Source of the DNA: an uncultured Mediterraneibacter sp.
GTDB taxonomy: Bacteria > Bacillota > Clostridia > Lachnospirales > Lachnospiraceae
DNA length: 64,000 nucleotides
Direction of reading: 5' to 3'
NCBI RefSeq assembly: GCF_934330165.1
Contig: NZ_CAKRGI010000002.1
Span: 109,779 to 173,778 of the forward strand
Shown: positions 56,380-64,000 of the stretch, one piece after another
How positions within the stretch are numbered: position 1 is the first letter of the stretch
How the letters are laid out: every line of letters starts with the position of its first letter
Position numbers and translations under genes: made by a program
Notes under the pieces: generated by a model
The model's database searches: none
What the model was told of the DNA's origin: nothing
The model's input: only the letters and a program-made list of their open reading frames with translations

Positions 56380-56565
56380 ATGGAGAGAATATACTGGGAT
56401 CAGTTTCTGCAAAGCGGAAAGATCCATGACTATCTTAGTTATAAAAATTGTATGGCAGATAAGCAGTCTTCAGAATGGGAAGAGGACAGCAGAAAGAAGG
56501 AGCAGCGTGAACCAGATCGTACTGACAGGGATGGTGCTTTCAACGACTCCGGTGGGGGAATATGA
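56380..56565 (+). CDS. YqzL-like small protein overlapping recO
   Basis: 61 aa. The first 22 residues (MERIYWDQFLQSGKIHDYLSYK) fit the YqzL pattern W..F..TG.I..YL.YK seen in Bacillus between era and recO. The tail is charged and may be less conserved because it overlaps the recO start by 59 bp in another frame. GAGGTGACC sits before the ATG. Function unknown; YqzL-like proteins are conserved beside recO. Confidence 0.8.
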   Translation: MERIYWDQFLQSGKIHDYLSYKNCMADKQSSEWEEDSRKKEQREPDRTDRDGAFNDSGGGI

Positions 56566-57247
56566 CCGCCGGGTCGTTTTGCTTACAAAAGAACAGGGAA
56601 AAGTATCGGCATTTGCCAAAGGCTCGAGAAGACCGAACAGTCCGCTTGTCGGAGTAGTGAACCCGTTTACATTCGGTGAATTTACCATGTATGAGGGAAG
56701 AAGTTCTTATACGATCCAGTCGGCAAAGGTGATCAATTATTTTTCGGAACTCCGGGAGGATGTGCTGGGAGCGTATTATGGTTTTTATTTTCTTGAGATC
56801 GCGAATTATTATGCGAGAGAATTTAACGACGAACTCGAGATGCTGAAGCTTTTGTATCAGACGATGCGTGCACTGACGAACCCGCATATTCCGAATGCCC
56901 TGATCCGGTGTATTTATGAGCTGAAGATTCTGACGATCAACGGACAGGGACCACAGGTTTTTCAGTGCGTCAACTGTGCAGATAAGACAAAAGCGACTGT
57001 CTTCAGTGCAAAAAAAGGCGGACTGGTCTGCGAAGCGTGTATGGCTGATGTGAAGGACGGCATCAGATTAGCTCCTTCCACTATATATAGCATGCAATAT
57101 ATAGAGAGCAGTAAGGTAGAACATCTGTATACGTTTAATGTGAAGCCGGATATTTTACAGCAGCTTTCAAAAGTGACGGAACGGCTGATGGAACTTTATG
57201 TGGAAAAAAAGTTTAAGTCTCTGGAAATTCTGGAAACGTTACTGTAA
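56507..57247 (+). CDS. recO: DNA repair protein RecO
   Basis: 246 aa. It helps RecF/RecR load RecA at gaps. The OB-fold N-terminus (VLTGMVLSTTPVGEYDRRVV) and a zinc-site pair CVNC ... CEAC are visible. The start is a GTG at 56507 with AAGGAG before it; the frame continues back to 56372 but that would give an odd extension. It overlaps the YqzL-like gene. Confidence 0.94.
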   Translation: MNQIVLTGMVLSTTPVGEYDRRVVLLTKEQGKVSAFAKGSRRPNSPLVGVVNPFTFGEFTMYEGRSSYTIQSAKVINYFSELREDVLGAYYGFYFLEIANYYAREFNDELEMLKLLYQTMRALTNPHIPNALIRCIYELKILTINGQGPQVFQCVNCADKTKATVFSAKKGGLVCEACMADVKDGIRLAPSTIYSMQYIESSKVEHLYTFNVKPDILQQLSKVTERLMELYVEKKFKSLEILETLL

Positions 57248-57396
57248 GCAGCAGAGTCATATGGGAAAGAGTCTTTTTATTGAATGCAATAATTTACCAT
57301 GGTATACTTGGGTTATTGGAAAAAGCCGGCAGAAACTGATTTTTCAGAGGAGTCAGATAAAGAGGCCGGCATGATGAGGAAAGGGATATTCAGAAG

Positions 57397-57942
57397 ATGA
57401 TAGAAAATATATTTATGAAAGAACAGAAAGAGATCACTTTTGAAGAGTATCTGCAGTATGCTGAGAACAGCCGGGGAAATTTGGGCGGGGAACTTCCGGT
57501 GATCGTATATCGTCTGTTGGAATATTCATTGAAGGATGAACTGGTAAAAAGATATGGAAAAGAAGAGCAGATAGAGGTCTTCAGGAGTGCAGGACGGAAA
57601 GCAGGAGAATATTTTGCAAAGAACCTTCTGAACCTGGATCTGCCATTGGATCAGTTCGTTGGAGAATTGCAACAGAAGATGCAGGATATGAAGATCGGAG
57701 TTTTGCGGATTGAGGAAGTGGATGAAGAGAGTGGACGGATCATCCTTACAGTGGCGGAAGATGCTGACTGTTCCGGGCTGCCGGTTCTTGGGGAAACAGT
57801 ATGTAATTATGATGAGGGATTTATTGCAGGCATCTTATCGTTATATTCGGGAAAACCTTATACCGCAGTGGAAGTTGACTGCTGGGCGACGGGAGACCGG
57901 GTGTGCAGATTTCATGCAAAAGTTGAGGGGCAGGAGGACTAG
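57397..57942 (+). CDS. V4R-domain protein
   Basis: 181 aa. The last 65 residues carry V4R-like motifs: DCSGLPVLGETVCNYDEGFIAG (short mark: GLPVLGETVCNYD) and DCWATGDRVCRF. V4R domains bind small molecules or heme-like ligands and often act as sensors. The gene is 11 bp before a diguanylate cyclase gene, so a sensor-output pair is likely. Ligand unknown; no membrane segment or signal peptide. Confidence 0.8.
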   Translation: MIENIFMKEQKEITFEEYLQYAENSRGNLGGELPVIVYRLLEYSLKDELVKRYGKEEQIEVFRSAGRKAGEYFAKNLLNLDLPLDQFVGELQQKMQDMKIGVLRIEEVDEESGRIILTVAEDADCSGLPVLGETVCNYDEGFIAGILSLYSGKPYTAVEVDCWATGDRVCRFHAKVEGQED

Positions 57943-57953
57943 GAGTGTAGCGA

Positions 57954-59216
57954 ATGGAAGAGAGGAATTGTGAGATATTATTCGAGTATCTCAGGAGTAT
58001 TCTGTATGATCCCAGGGTACAGGAACCGGATATCGCTTCTCTGGACGAACCATACCGGAAGCTGGGAATGGGACTGCAGTATCTGAATGCAGCTGTACAG
58101 GAGATGAAAAGTTATTCAGCTGCATTGTCCAAAGGAAATCTTTCGGTGGCTGTACCCGGAAGAGAAAATTTTCTGTGTGAGAATCTGAAAAATATCCATG
58201 CGAACCTGAACCATCTGACCTGGCAGGCAAAGCAGGTCGCAAAAGGAGATTATTCACAGAATGTATCTTATCTGGGAGAGTTTTCCGAGGCATTTAATAC
58301 AATGACGAAGCAGCTGTATGAGCGTGAAATGGTTCTGAAGCAGGAAGCAGAGCATGAAAAAGAACATGCACAGGTCATGGAAAGTTATAACGAGCTTCTG
58401 GTGGAGTTGATTGAACGAAGTGAGGAAGATGTGCTGGTGACGAGTGCGGAAGGGGAAAAAATCTTATACTGTAATGAGATAAAAGCAACAGAAAGACATG
58501 AGATCTATAAGGTCTGTCTGGCTCAGGGAAAAATGAATGCAGAAAGACGCCGCAGACGGGACGAGTCCTATGACTGGGTATGGGAAGCGGAAGATTCGAA
58601 GAAAAGGTACTACAAGATCATTACGGTATATATGGAATGGCAGGGAGAAAAGGCATTTGCACATATTATACGGGAAGTAACGGCAGAAAAGAAGCGCGAA
58701 GAGGAACTGGAACTTGAGGTTTACCGGGATATGCTTACCGGGATAGGAAACCGGCGTATGTTCAGAGAACATGCAGCGAAGCTGTTGGATTCCGGAGAGC
58801 ATCTGGTATTCTGCTATTGTGACCTGGATCATCTGAAATATGTAAATGATGAGTATGGGCATTCAGAAGGCGACTGGTATCTGAAATATTTTGTTGCAAC
58901 GGTAAAGCATGATATCAGAAAAAATGATATTTTTGTACGGCTGGGCGGAGATGAATTTTGTATTATTTTACAGAAGTGTTCTAAAAGAAAAGCACAGGAA
59001 AAGTTTGCAGTGATACTGCAGAGTTTTGCAGAGCAGGAGATACGGCCGTATCCGAAAAGTTTCAGTTATGGGATTGTAGAAGTGGAAAAAGGTCATGGTG
59101 AGATCCCGTTAGAGAAAATTATTGAAAAGGCGGATGCTGTCATGTATGAACAGAAACGCTGCCATAAAGAAGCCTATATGAAAGAATTACAGAATAGCTT
59201 GAAAAATATTCTGTAA
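57954..59216 (+). CDS. Diguanylate cyclase (GGDEF) with N-terminal sensor and HAMP-like region
   Basis: 420 aa, soluble. Residues about 30-125 look HAMP-like (SAALSKGNLSVAV, VAKGDYSQNVSYLGEF), then a coiled coil, a PAS-like domain (about 150-240) and a GGDEF domain. The active site is exact: G331-G-D333-E334-F335, and an RxxD inhibitory site (RKND, 322-325) lies five residues before it, so product inhibition is expected. It makes cyclic di-GMP. AGGAG lies before the ATG. It follows the V4R gene, which may feed it a signal. Confidence 0.92.
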   Translation: MEERNCEILFEYLRSILYDPRVQEPDIASLDEPYRKLGMGLQYLNAAVQEMKSYSAALSKGNLSVAVPGRENFLCENLKNIHANLNHLTWQAKQVAKGDYSQNVSYLGEFSEAFNTMTKQLYEREMVLKQEAEHEKEHAQVMESYNELLVELIERSEEDVLVTSAEGEKILYCNEIKATERHEIYKVCLAQGKMNAERRRRRDESYDWVWEAEDSKKRYYKIITVYMEWQGEKAFAHIIREVTAEKKREEELELEVYRDMLTGIGNRRMFREHAAKLLDSGEHLVFCYCDLDHLKYVNDEYGHSEGDWYLKYFVATVKHDIRKNDIFVRLGGDEFCIILQKCSKRKAQEKFAVILQSFAEQEIRPYPKSFSYGIVEVEKGHGEIPLEKIIEKADAVMYEQKRCHKEAYMKELQNSLKNIL

Positions 59217-59307
59217 ACCGCTACAATAGAAAGCATTGATGAGGTGGGGCATTCCACCGGGTATCAAATGATGGAAAATGATAAAGAAAGAATGCGAGGG
59301 ACATAAA

Positions 59308-60708
59308 ATGGTTGAAAAGACAATGGACAAGATCGTAGCACTTGCGAAATCAAGAGGATTTGTATATCCGGGTTCAGAGATTTACGGTGGACTTGCGAAT
59401 ACATGGGATTACGGGAATCTTGGGGTTGAGCTTAAGAATAATGTGAAAAAAGCGTGGTGGAAGAAGTTCATTCAGGAGAACCCGTATAATGTAGGTGTGG
59501 ACTGTGCCATCCTTATGAATCCACAGACATGGATCGCATCCGGACATCTGGGAGGTTTCAGTGACCCGCTGATGGACTGCAAGCAGTGTCATGAGCGTTT
59601 CCGTGCGGATAAGATCATTGAAGATTTCTGTGCAGAAAAAGGAATTGAGATCGAAGGTTCTGTCGATGCATGGTCTCAGGAAGAGATGAGTTCATTTATT
59701 GAAGAGCATCAGATTCCATGTCCGACCTGTGGAAAGCATGATTTTACCGATATCCGTCAGTTCAATCTGATGTTCAAGACATTCCAGGGTGTGACAGAGG
59801 ATGCAAAGAATACGGTTTACCTTCGTCCTGAGACGGCACAGGGAATTTTCGTAAACTTTAAAAATGTACAGCGTACATCCAGAAAGAAGCTTCCATTTGG
59901 TATCGGACAGATCGGAAAGTCTTTCCGTAATGAGATCACACCGGGTAACTTTACTTTCCGTACAAGAGAATTTGAGCAGATGGAGCTGGAGTTTTTCTGC
60001 AAGCCGGATACAGATCTTGAGTGGTTTGACTACTGGAAGAATTTCTGCCTGAACTGGCTGTCATCTCTCGGTCTGAAAGAGGATGAGGTACGTTATCGTG
60101 ATCATGATAAGGAAGAACTTTCTTTCTACAGTAAGGCAACTACAGACGTAGAGTTCCTTTTCCCATTTGGATGGGGCGAGCTGTGGGGGATTGCAGACCG
60201 TACAGATTATGACCTGACCCAGCACCAGAATGTATCAGGACAGGATCTTACATACTTTGATGATGAGACAAAAGAAAAATACATTCCATATGTCATCGAG
60301 CCGTCACTGGGAGCAGACCGTATGGTGCTTGCATTCCTGTGCAGTGCTTATGATGAAGAGAACATCGGAACAGAAGAGAAGCCGGATATGCGTACGGTAC
60401 TGCATTTCCATCCGGCACTTGCTCCGGTTAAGATCGGGGTCCTGCCACTTTCCAAAAAGTTGAATGAAGGAGCAGAAAAGGTATATACTGAGTTATGTAA
60501 GTATTATAACTGTGAGTTCGATGATCGTGGAAATATCGGTAAGCGTTACCGGCGTCAGGATGAGATCGGTACTCCGTTCTGTGTAACGTATGACTTTGAT
60601 TCTGAAGAAGACGGAGCAGTTACAGTACGTGACCGCGATACGATGGAGCAGGAAAGAGTGAAGATCGAAGATCTGAAAGCATATTTTGAAAAGAAATTTG
60701 AGTGGTAA
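59308..60708 (+). CDS. glyS: Glycyl-tRNA synthetase (single-chain alpha2 type)
   Basis: 466 aa. It charges tRNA-Gly. Class II motifs are visible: '[19 protein letters not shown]', [16 protein letters not shown] (motif 2 region) and the GADRM motif 3 end. The C-terminal anticodon-binding domain has KIGVLPLSK. The ATG at 59308 follows GAGGGAC. Homologues of this type lie near recO in other Firmicutes. tRNA-Gly is at 21334 in this window. No T-box is visible upstream. Confidence 0.95.
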   Translation: MVEKTMDKIVALAKSRGFVYPGSEIYGGLANTWDYGNLGVELKNNVKKAWWKKFIQENPYNVGVDCAILMNPQTWIASGHLGGFSDPLMDCKQCHERFRADKIIEDFCAEKGIEIEGSVDAWSQEEMSSFIEEHQIPCPTCGKHDFTDIRQFNLMFKTFQGVTEDAKNTVYLRPETAQGIFVNFKNVQRTSRKKLPFGIGQIGKSFRNEITPGNFTFRTREFEQMELEFFCKPDTDLEWFDYWKNFCLNWLSSLGLKEDEVRYRDHDKEELSFYSKATTDVEFLFPFGWGELWGIADRTDYDLTQHQNVSGQDLTYFDDETKEKYIPYVIEPSLGADRMVLAFLCSAYDEENIGTEEKPDMRTVLHFHPALAPVKIGVLPLSKKLNEGAEKVYTELCKYYNCEFDDRGNIGKRYRRQDEIGTPFCVTYDFDSEEDGAVTVRDRDTMEQERVKIEDLKAYFEKKFEW

Positions 60709-60760
60709 AATATTTATTTTTCTCCGGTAAGGAAATGGAAAGAGCCTTTCGGAGAAGATG

Positions 60761-60807
60761 CTGAAAAGCCGGATCAGATCTCGTATGAGAGATGACCGGC
60801 TTTTCAG
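60761..60807 (+). terminator. Terminator after glyS
   Basis: CTGAAAAGCCGG (60761-60772) pairs with CCGGCTTTTCAG (60796-60807), with an inner paired part TCTC/GAGA. T residues fall inside the stem, so it is a weak terminator. Confidence 0.65.
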
Positions 60808-60840
60808 TTAGAGAAAGTATCTTTTAAGGAGGAAATTTCA

Positions 60841-62238
60841 ATGGAAAGAAAGAATGCATGGAGTCAGTACAGTGCAGCGGAGATCCGTCGTCTTGAGGCA
60901 GTTAATGAAGAGTATAAAGCCTGCCTGGATGCAGGAAAGACGGAGCGGGAGTGTGTACGTCTTACGATGGAAAGAATTGAGAAAGAAGGATATAAGAACC
61001 TGAAAGAGATCATCCGGAACGGTGAAAAAGTACAGGCAGGGGATAAGGTATATGCAGTATGCATGGATAAGACCATCGCTATGTTCCATATGGGAACCAG
61101 GCCACTGGAAGAGGGAATGAATATTCTCGGAGCTCATATTGATTCCCCACGTATTGATGTAAAGCAGAATCCGCTTTATGAAAATGACGAATTTGCCTAT
61201 CTCGATACCCATTATTATGGTGGGATCAAGAAGTATCAGTGGGTGACACTTCCACTGGCACTGCACGGAGTGATCGCAAAAAAGGACGGAACGGTTGTCA
61301 ACGTCAGCATCGGAGAAAAGGAAGACGACCCGGTTTTTGTTATTACGGATCTGCTGATCCATCTGGCAGCAAAGCAGATGGAAAAGAAAGCCTCCACAGT
61401 GGTTGAGGGAGAAAAGCTGGATCTTCTGATCGGAAGTCGTCCGATCGAGCAGGATGAGAGTCTGGCAGAGAAAGAAAAAGAAGCTGTCAAAGCAAATGTA
61501 ATGAACCTGCTGAAAGAGTATTATGAAATGGATGAGGAAGATTTCCTTTCTGCAGAACTGGAGATCGTTCCGGCAGGAAAAGCACGTGACTGTGGACTGG
61601 ACCGCAGCATGGTGCTTGCATATGGACAGGATGACCGAGTGTGTGCATTTACTTCCCTTTTTGCAATGCTGGATGTAGAAGCCGTGGAGCATACGGCCTG
61701 CTGCATTTTAGTAGATAAAGAAGAGATCGGAAGTGTTGGTGCAACCGGTATGCATTCCCGTTTCTTTGAAAATACAGTCGCAGAGCTGGTGGCACTGGCG
61801 GAAGGTGAGTCAGAACTGAAGGTCAGAAGAACCCTGATGAATTCCAGAATGCTCTCTTCCGATGTCAGTGCTGCATATGATCCGATGTATGCGGAAGTAT
61901 TTGAAAAGCGTAGTGCGGCATTTTTCGGAAAAGGTCTGGTATTTAATAAATTTACAGGATCCCGTGGAAAGAGCGGATCAAATGATGCAAATGCAGAGTA
62001 TCTTGCAAAGATCAGAAATGCAATGGATGTGCAGAACGTAGCATATCAGTTTGCAGAACTGGGAAAAGTAGATGCAGGCGGTGGCGGAACGATCGCCTAT
62101 ATCATGGCAAATTATGGGATGGAAGTCATTGACAGCGGTGTTGCAGTACTGAGCATGCATGCCCCATGGGAAGTGACGAGCAAAGCCGATGTATATGAGG
62201 CGTACAAAGGATACAAGGCATTTATCGAAGAAATGTAA
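60841..62238 (+). CDS. M18-family aminopeptidase
   Basis: 465 aa zinc peptidase that removes N-terminal acidic residues, by family. Metal-site landmarks are GAHIDSPR (His, Asp), DKEEIGSVG (Glu pair) and a C-terminal His in SMHAPWE. It has no signal peptide, so acts in the cytoplasm. AAGGAGG is 7 nt before the ATG. It follows glyS after a weak hairpin. Confidence 0.93.
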   Translation: MERKNAWSQYSAAEIRRLEAVNEEYKACLDAGKTERECVRLTMERIEKEGYKNLKEIIRNGEKVQAGDKVYAVCMDKTIAMFHMGTRPLEEGMNILGAHIDSPRIDVKQNPLYENDEFAYLDTHYYGGIKKYQWVTLPLALHGVIAKKDGTVVNVSIGEKEDDPVFVITDLLIHLAAKQMEKKASTVVEGEKLDLLIGSRPIEQDESLAEKEKEAVKANVMNLLKEYYEMDEEDFLSAELEIVPAGKARDCGLDRSMVLAYGQDDRVCAFTSLFAMLDVEAVEHTACCILVDKEEIGSVGATGMHSRFFENTVAELVALAEGESELKVRRTLMNSRMLSSDVSAAYDPMYAEVFEKRSAAFFGKGLVFNKFTGSRGKSGSNDANAEYLAKIRNAMDVQNVAYQFAELGKVDAGGGGTIAYIMANYGMEVIDSGVAVLSMHAPWEVTSKADVYEAYKGYKAFIEEM

Positions 62239-62305
62239 AGTGAAAATTTCAAGAGGCAGAAAGAAAAGTGAAACGATATAAAAGAAGAACAGTGCCGGAG
62301 GGATT

Positions 62306-63025
62306 ATGGAACTACAGACATGGATCGTACTGCTCATAGAACTGATCGGAACCGTGGCATTTTCGGTTTCGGGGGCGATGGTCGGAATGCGCAGGCAGAT
62401 GGATATTTTCGGAGTGATCGTGCTTGGAGTTGTAACAGCAGTCGGCGGCGGAATGATGCGGGATGTATTTCTCGGACAGATACCAGGTGCCTTTACCAGG
62501 CCGGTTTATGTAGAGACGGCAGTGGTATCAGCCGTCATCCCGTTCGTATTGCTGTATGCGAATAAAAGACTGCTCCACAGCAGATATCAGATGCTGTATA
62601 CAAAAATCATTTTTCTGATGGATTCACTGGGACTGGGGATCTTCACAGCGATGGGTGTTTCAACGGGCGTGGCAGCAGGGTATGAAGACAATATGTTCTT
62701 CCTCTGCTTTCTGGGAACACTGACCGGTGTTGGCGGTGGCCTGCTTAGGGATATGATGGCCGGAGTTCCACCCTATATTTTCGTAAAGCATGTCTATGCC
62801 TGTGCATCCATTACAGGTGCAGTCTGCAGTGTACTGGTTTACCACCGGTATGGTCAGATCCCGTCTCTGATCGCAGGGACGGCAGTGACGCTGCTGATCC
62901 GGCTCGCAGCCGCCCATTACCGCTGGAATCTTCCATGTGTGAGGCTGGAGAAGGAAGATACGACCGGTACAGATGCATCAGGTACAGATACATCAGAAAC
63001 AGACAGGAAAATAAAGGACAGATAA
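62306..63025 (+). CDS. TRIC-channel/YicG-family membrane protein
   Basis: 239 aa with about seven helices. The duplicated motif GGGMMRDV ... GGGLLRDMMAG, with paired helices, marks the UPF0126/TRIC-like family, tied to monovalent cation or amino-acid passage. The C-terminal 15 residues are a repeated T-G-T-D-A/T-S stretch of low complexity. GGAGGG precedes the ATG at 62306. Confidence 0.88.
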   Translation: MELQTWIVLLIELIGTVAFSVSGAMVGMRRQMDIFGVIVLGVVTAVGGGMMRDVFLGQIPGAFTRPVYVETAVVSAVIPFVLLYANKRLLHSRYQMLYTKIIFLMDSLGLGIFTAMGVSTGVAAGYEDNMFFLCFLGTLTGVGGGLLRDMMAGVPPYIFVKHVYACASITGAVCSVLVYHRYGQIPSLIAGTAVTLLIRLAAAHYRWNLPCVRLEKEDTTGTDASGTDTSETDRKIKDR

Positions 63026-63142
63026 GAAGTAAAAGATATAATATTCGACATGGTGTGCAGTAATCGTTTTTGATCAGGCTGAATAAGGCATAAATGAACA
63101 AAAAAGTGTTGTAAAGATTGTACATAATTACGAACAAAACGC

Positions 63143-63171
63143 TTGACTCATACGTGTAAAACTATTAAAAT
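63143..63171 (+). promoter_or_regulatory. Promoter of ppdK
   Basis: TTGACT (63143-63148), 17-bp spacer, TAAAAT (63166-63171). The gene starts 60 bp later after AGGAGG. Confidence 0.85.
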
Positions 63172-63230
63172 ATTATATGCGAATTAATGTAAATTTATTT
63201 GTAAAAAATTATTTTAGGAGGTCATTGAAC

Positions 63231-64000
63231 ATGGCAAAATGGGTTTATATGTTCACTGAAGGTAACGCCGACATGAGAAACCTTCTCGGTGGAAAAGGTG
63301 CGAACCTTGCAGAGATGACAAACCTGGGACTCCCGGTACCACAGGGATTCACAGTAACAACTGAGGCTTGTACACAGTACTATGAGGATGGCAGACAGAT
63401 CAACGATGAGATTATGGGTCAGATCATGGAAGCTATCGATAAAATGGAAGGTATTACAGGAAAGAAATTCGGAGACAAGCAGAATCCGCTTCTCGTTTCC
63501 GTTCGTTCCGGAGCAAGAGCTTCCATGCCGGGTATGATGGATACGATCCTGAACCTTGGACTGAATGAAGAAGTTGTTGAGACACTGGCAGAAGCTTCAG
63601 GCAACCCGCGTTGGGCATGGGACTGCTACAGAAGATTTATCCAGATGTTCTCTGATGTAGTTATGGAAGTTGGTAAGAAGTATTTTGAAGAGCTTATCGA
63701 CAAGATGAAAGAAGAGAAAGGTGTTAAGCAGGACGTTGATCTTGACGCTGATGACCTGAAGAAGCTGGCTGAGCAGTTCAAGGCAGAGTACAAGTCCAAG
63801 ATCGGTTCAGACTTCCCTTCAGATCCGAAAGAGCAGTTAATGGAAGCTGTTAAGGCTGTATTCCGTTCATGGGACAACCCGAGAGCTAACGTTTACCGTC
63901 GTGACAATGATATCCCGTATTCATGGGGAACAGCAGTTAACGTACAGATGATGGCATTTGGTAACATGGGAGATGACTGTGGTACAGGTGTTGCCTTCAC
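63231..64000 (+). CDS. ppdK: Pyruvate, phosphate dikinase, N-terminal part (3' end outside window)
   Basis: 256 codons are seen. The start MAKWVYMFTEGNADM with LLGGKGANLAEM is the PPDK N-terminus, and SVRSGARASMPGMMDTILNLG is the nucleotide-binding mark. It interconverts PEP and pyruvate with AMP, ATP and phosphate, a central step in anaerobic glycolysis. Ribosome site TAGGAGGTC at 63215-63223 fixes the start. The remaining two thirds lies beyond base 64000. Confidence 0.95.
   Translation, partial: MAKWVYMFTEGNADMRNLLGGKGANLAEMTNLGLPVPQGFTVTTEACTQYYEDGRQINDEIMGQIMEAIDKMEGITGKKFGDKQNPLLVSVRSGARASMPGMMDTILNLGLNEEVVETLAEASGNPRWAWDCYRRFIQMFSDVVMEVGKKYFEELIDKMKEEKGVKQDVDLDADDLKKLAEQFKAEYKSKIGSDFPSDPKEQLMEAVKAVFRSWDNPRANVYRRDNDIPYSWGTAVNVQMMAFGNMGDDCGTGVAF

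Noticed and set aside
56372..56506. Extended N-terminus of recO
   Set aside because: It would start without a ribosome site and adds residues not seen in RecO; GTG at 56507 with AAGGAG gives the usual length.
59217..59307. Glycine T-box before glyS
   Set aside because: The gap is too short and has no GGTGG..CGCG block.

Overview
The window looks like a chromosomal segment of a gut Lachnospiraceae bacterium of the Ruminococcus/Mediterraneibacter type (torques, lactaris or gnavus relatives). The evidence is moderate GC content, strong AGGAGG ribosome sites, sigma-A type promoters, TPP and T-box leaders, AKTGD-type cell-wall sorting signals, a set of mucin or milk-oligosaccharide genes, and several small Lachnospiraceae-type proteins of unknown function. 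The genus assignment is an inference from gene content. I see no phage, CRISPR array or intact insertion sequence.

Region 1 (1-18 kb) is a host-glycan locus. It holds the 3' part of a wall-anchored protein that looks like a GH29 alpha-L-fucosidase, a divergent AraC regulator, a complete 1960-residue wall-anchored GH95 fucosidase and a second AraC regulator. These are followed by an ABC importer (binding protein and two permeases, no ATPase), a 59-residue membrane protein and a GH112 galacto-N-biose/lacto-N-biose phosphorylase. The logic is to remove fucose outside the cell, import the Gal-beta-1,3-HexNAc core and phosphorolyse it inside. Two likely partners lie far away: a general sugar-importer ATPase at 35-36 kb and a lactaldehyde reductase (fucO) at 45-46 kb.

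Region 2 (18-36 kb) is mostly housekeeping: rpiB, a CmpB-like membrane protein with a six-fold 33-bp repeat, nth, tRNA-Gly, a DUF624 protein, xpt, a two-component system followed by an AraC remnant, an AAA/DUF4143 ATPase behind three spaced direct repeats, hydE-hydG, acyP, proC, trxB, a PucR-type regulator and the sugar ATPase.

Region 3 (36-46 kb) holds a TPP-riboswitch thiamine operon with thiW, a single-chain ThiM-ThiE-ThiD fusion and thiC. Next come a cyclophilin, htpG behind a perfect CIRCE operator, an unusual 550-bp pair of palindromes, bioY under a BirA operator, and fucO.

Region 4 (46-64 kb) holds the complete trpEGDCFBA operon under a Trp T-box, a panD-panC-BASS transporter operon that suggests a PanS-like ketopantoate carrier, and yqzL-recO. 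It ends with a V4R/diguanylate cyclase pair, glyS, an M18 aminopeptidase, a TRIC-like membrane protein and the start of ppdK. The least explained item is the double palindrome at 43793-44337. The most informative system reading is the dispersed fucosylated-glycan pathway.
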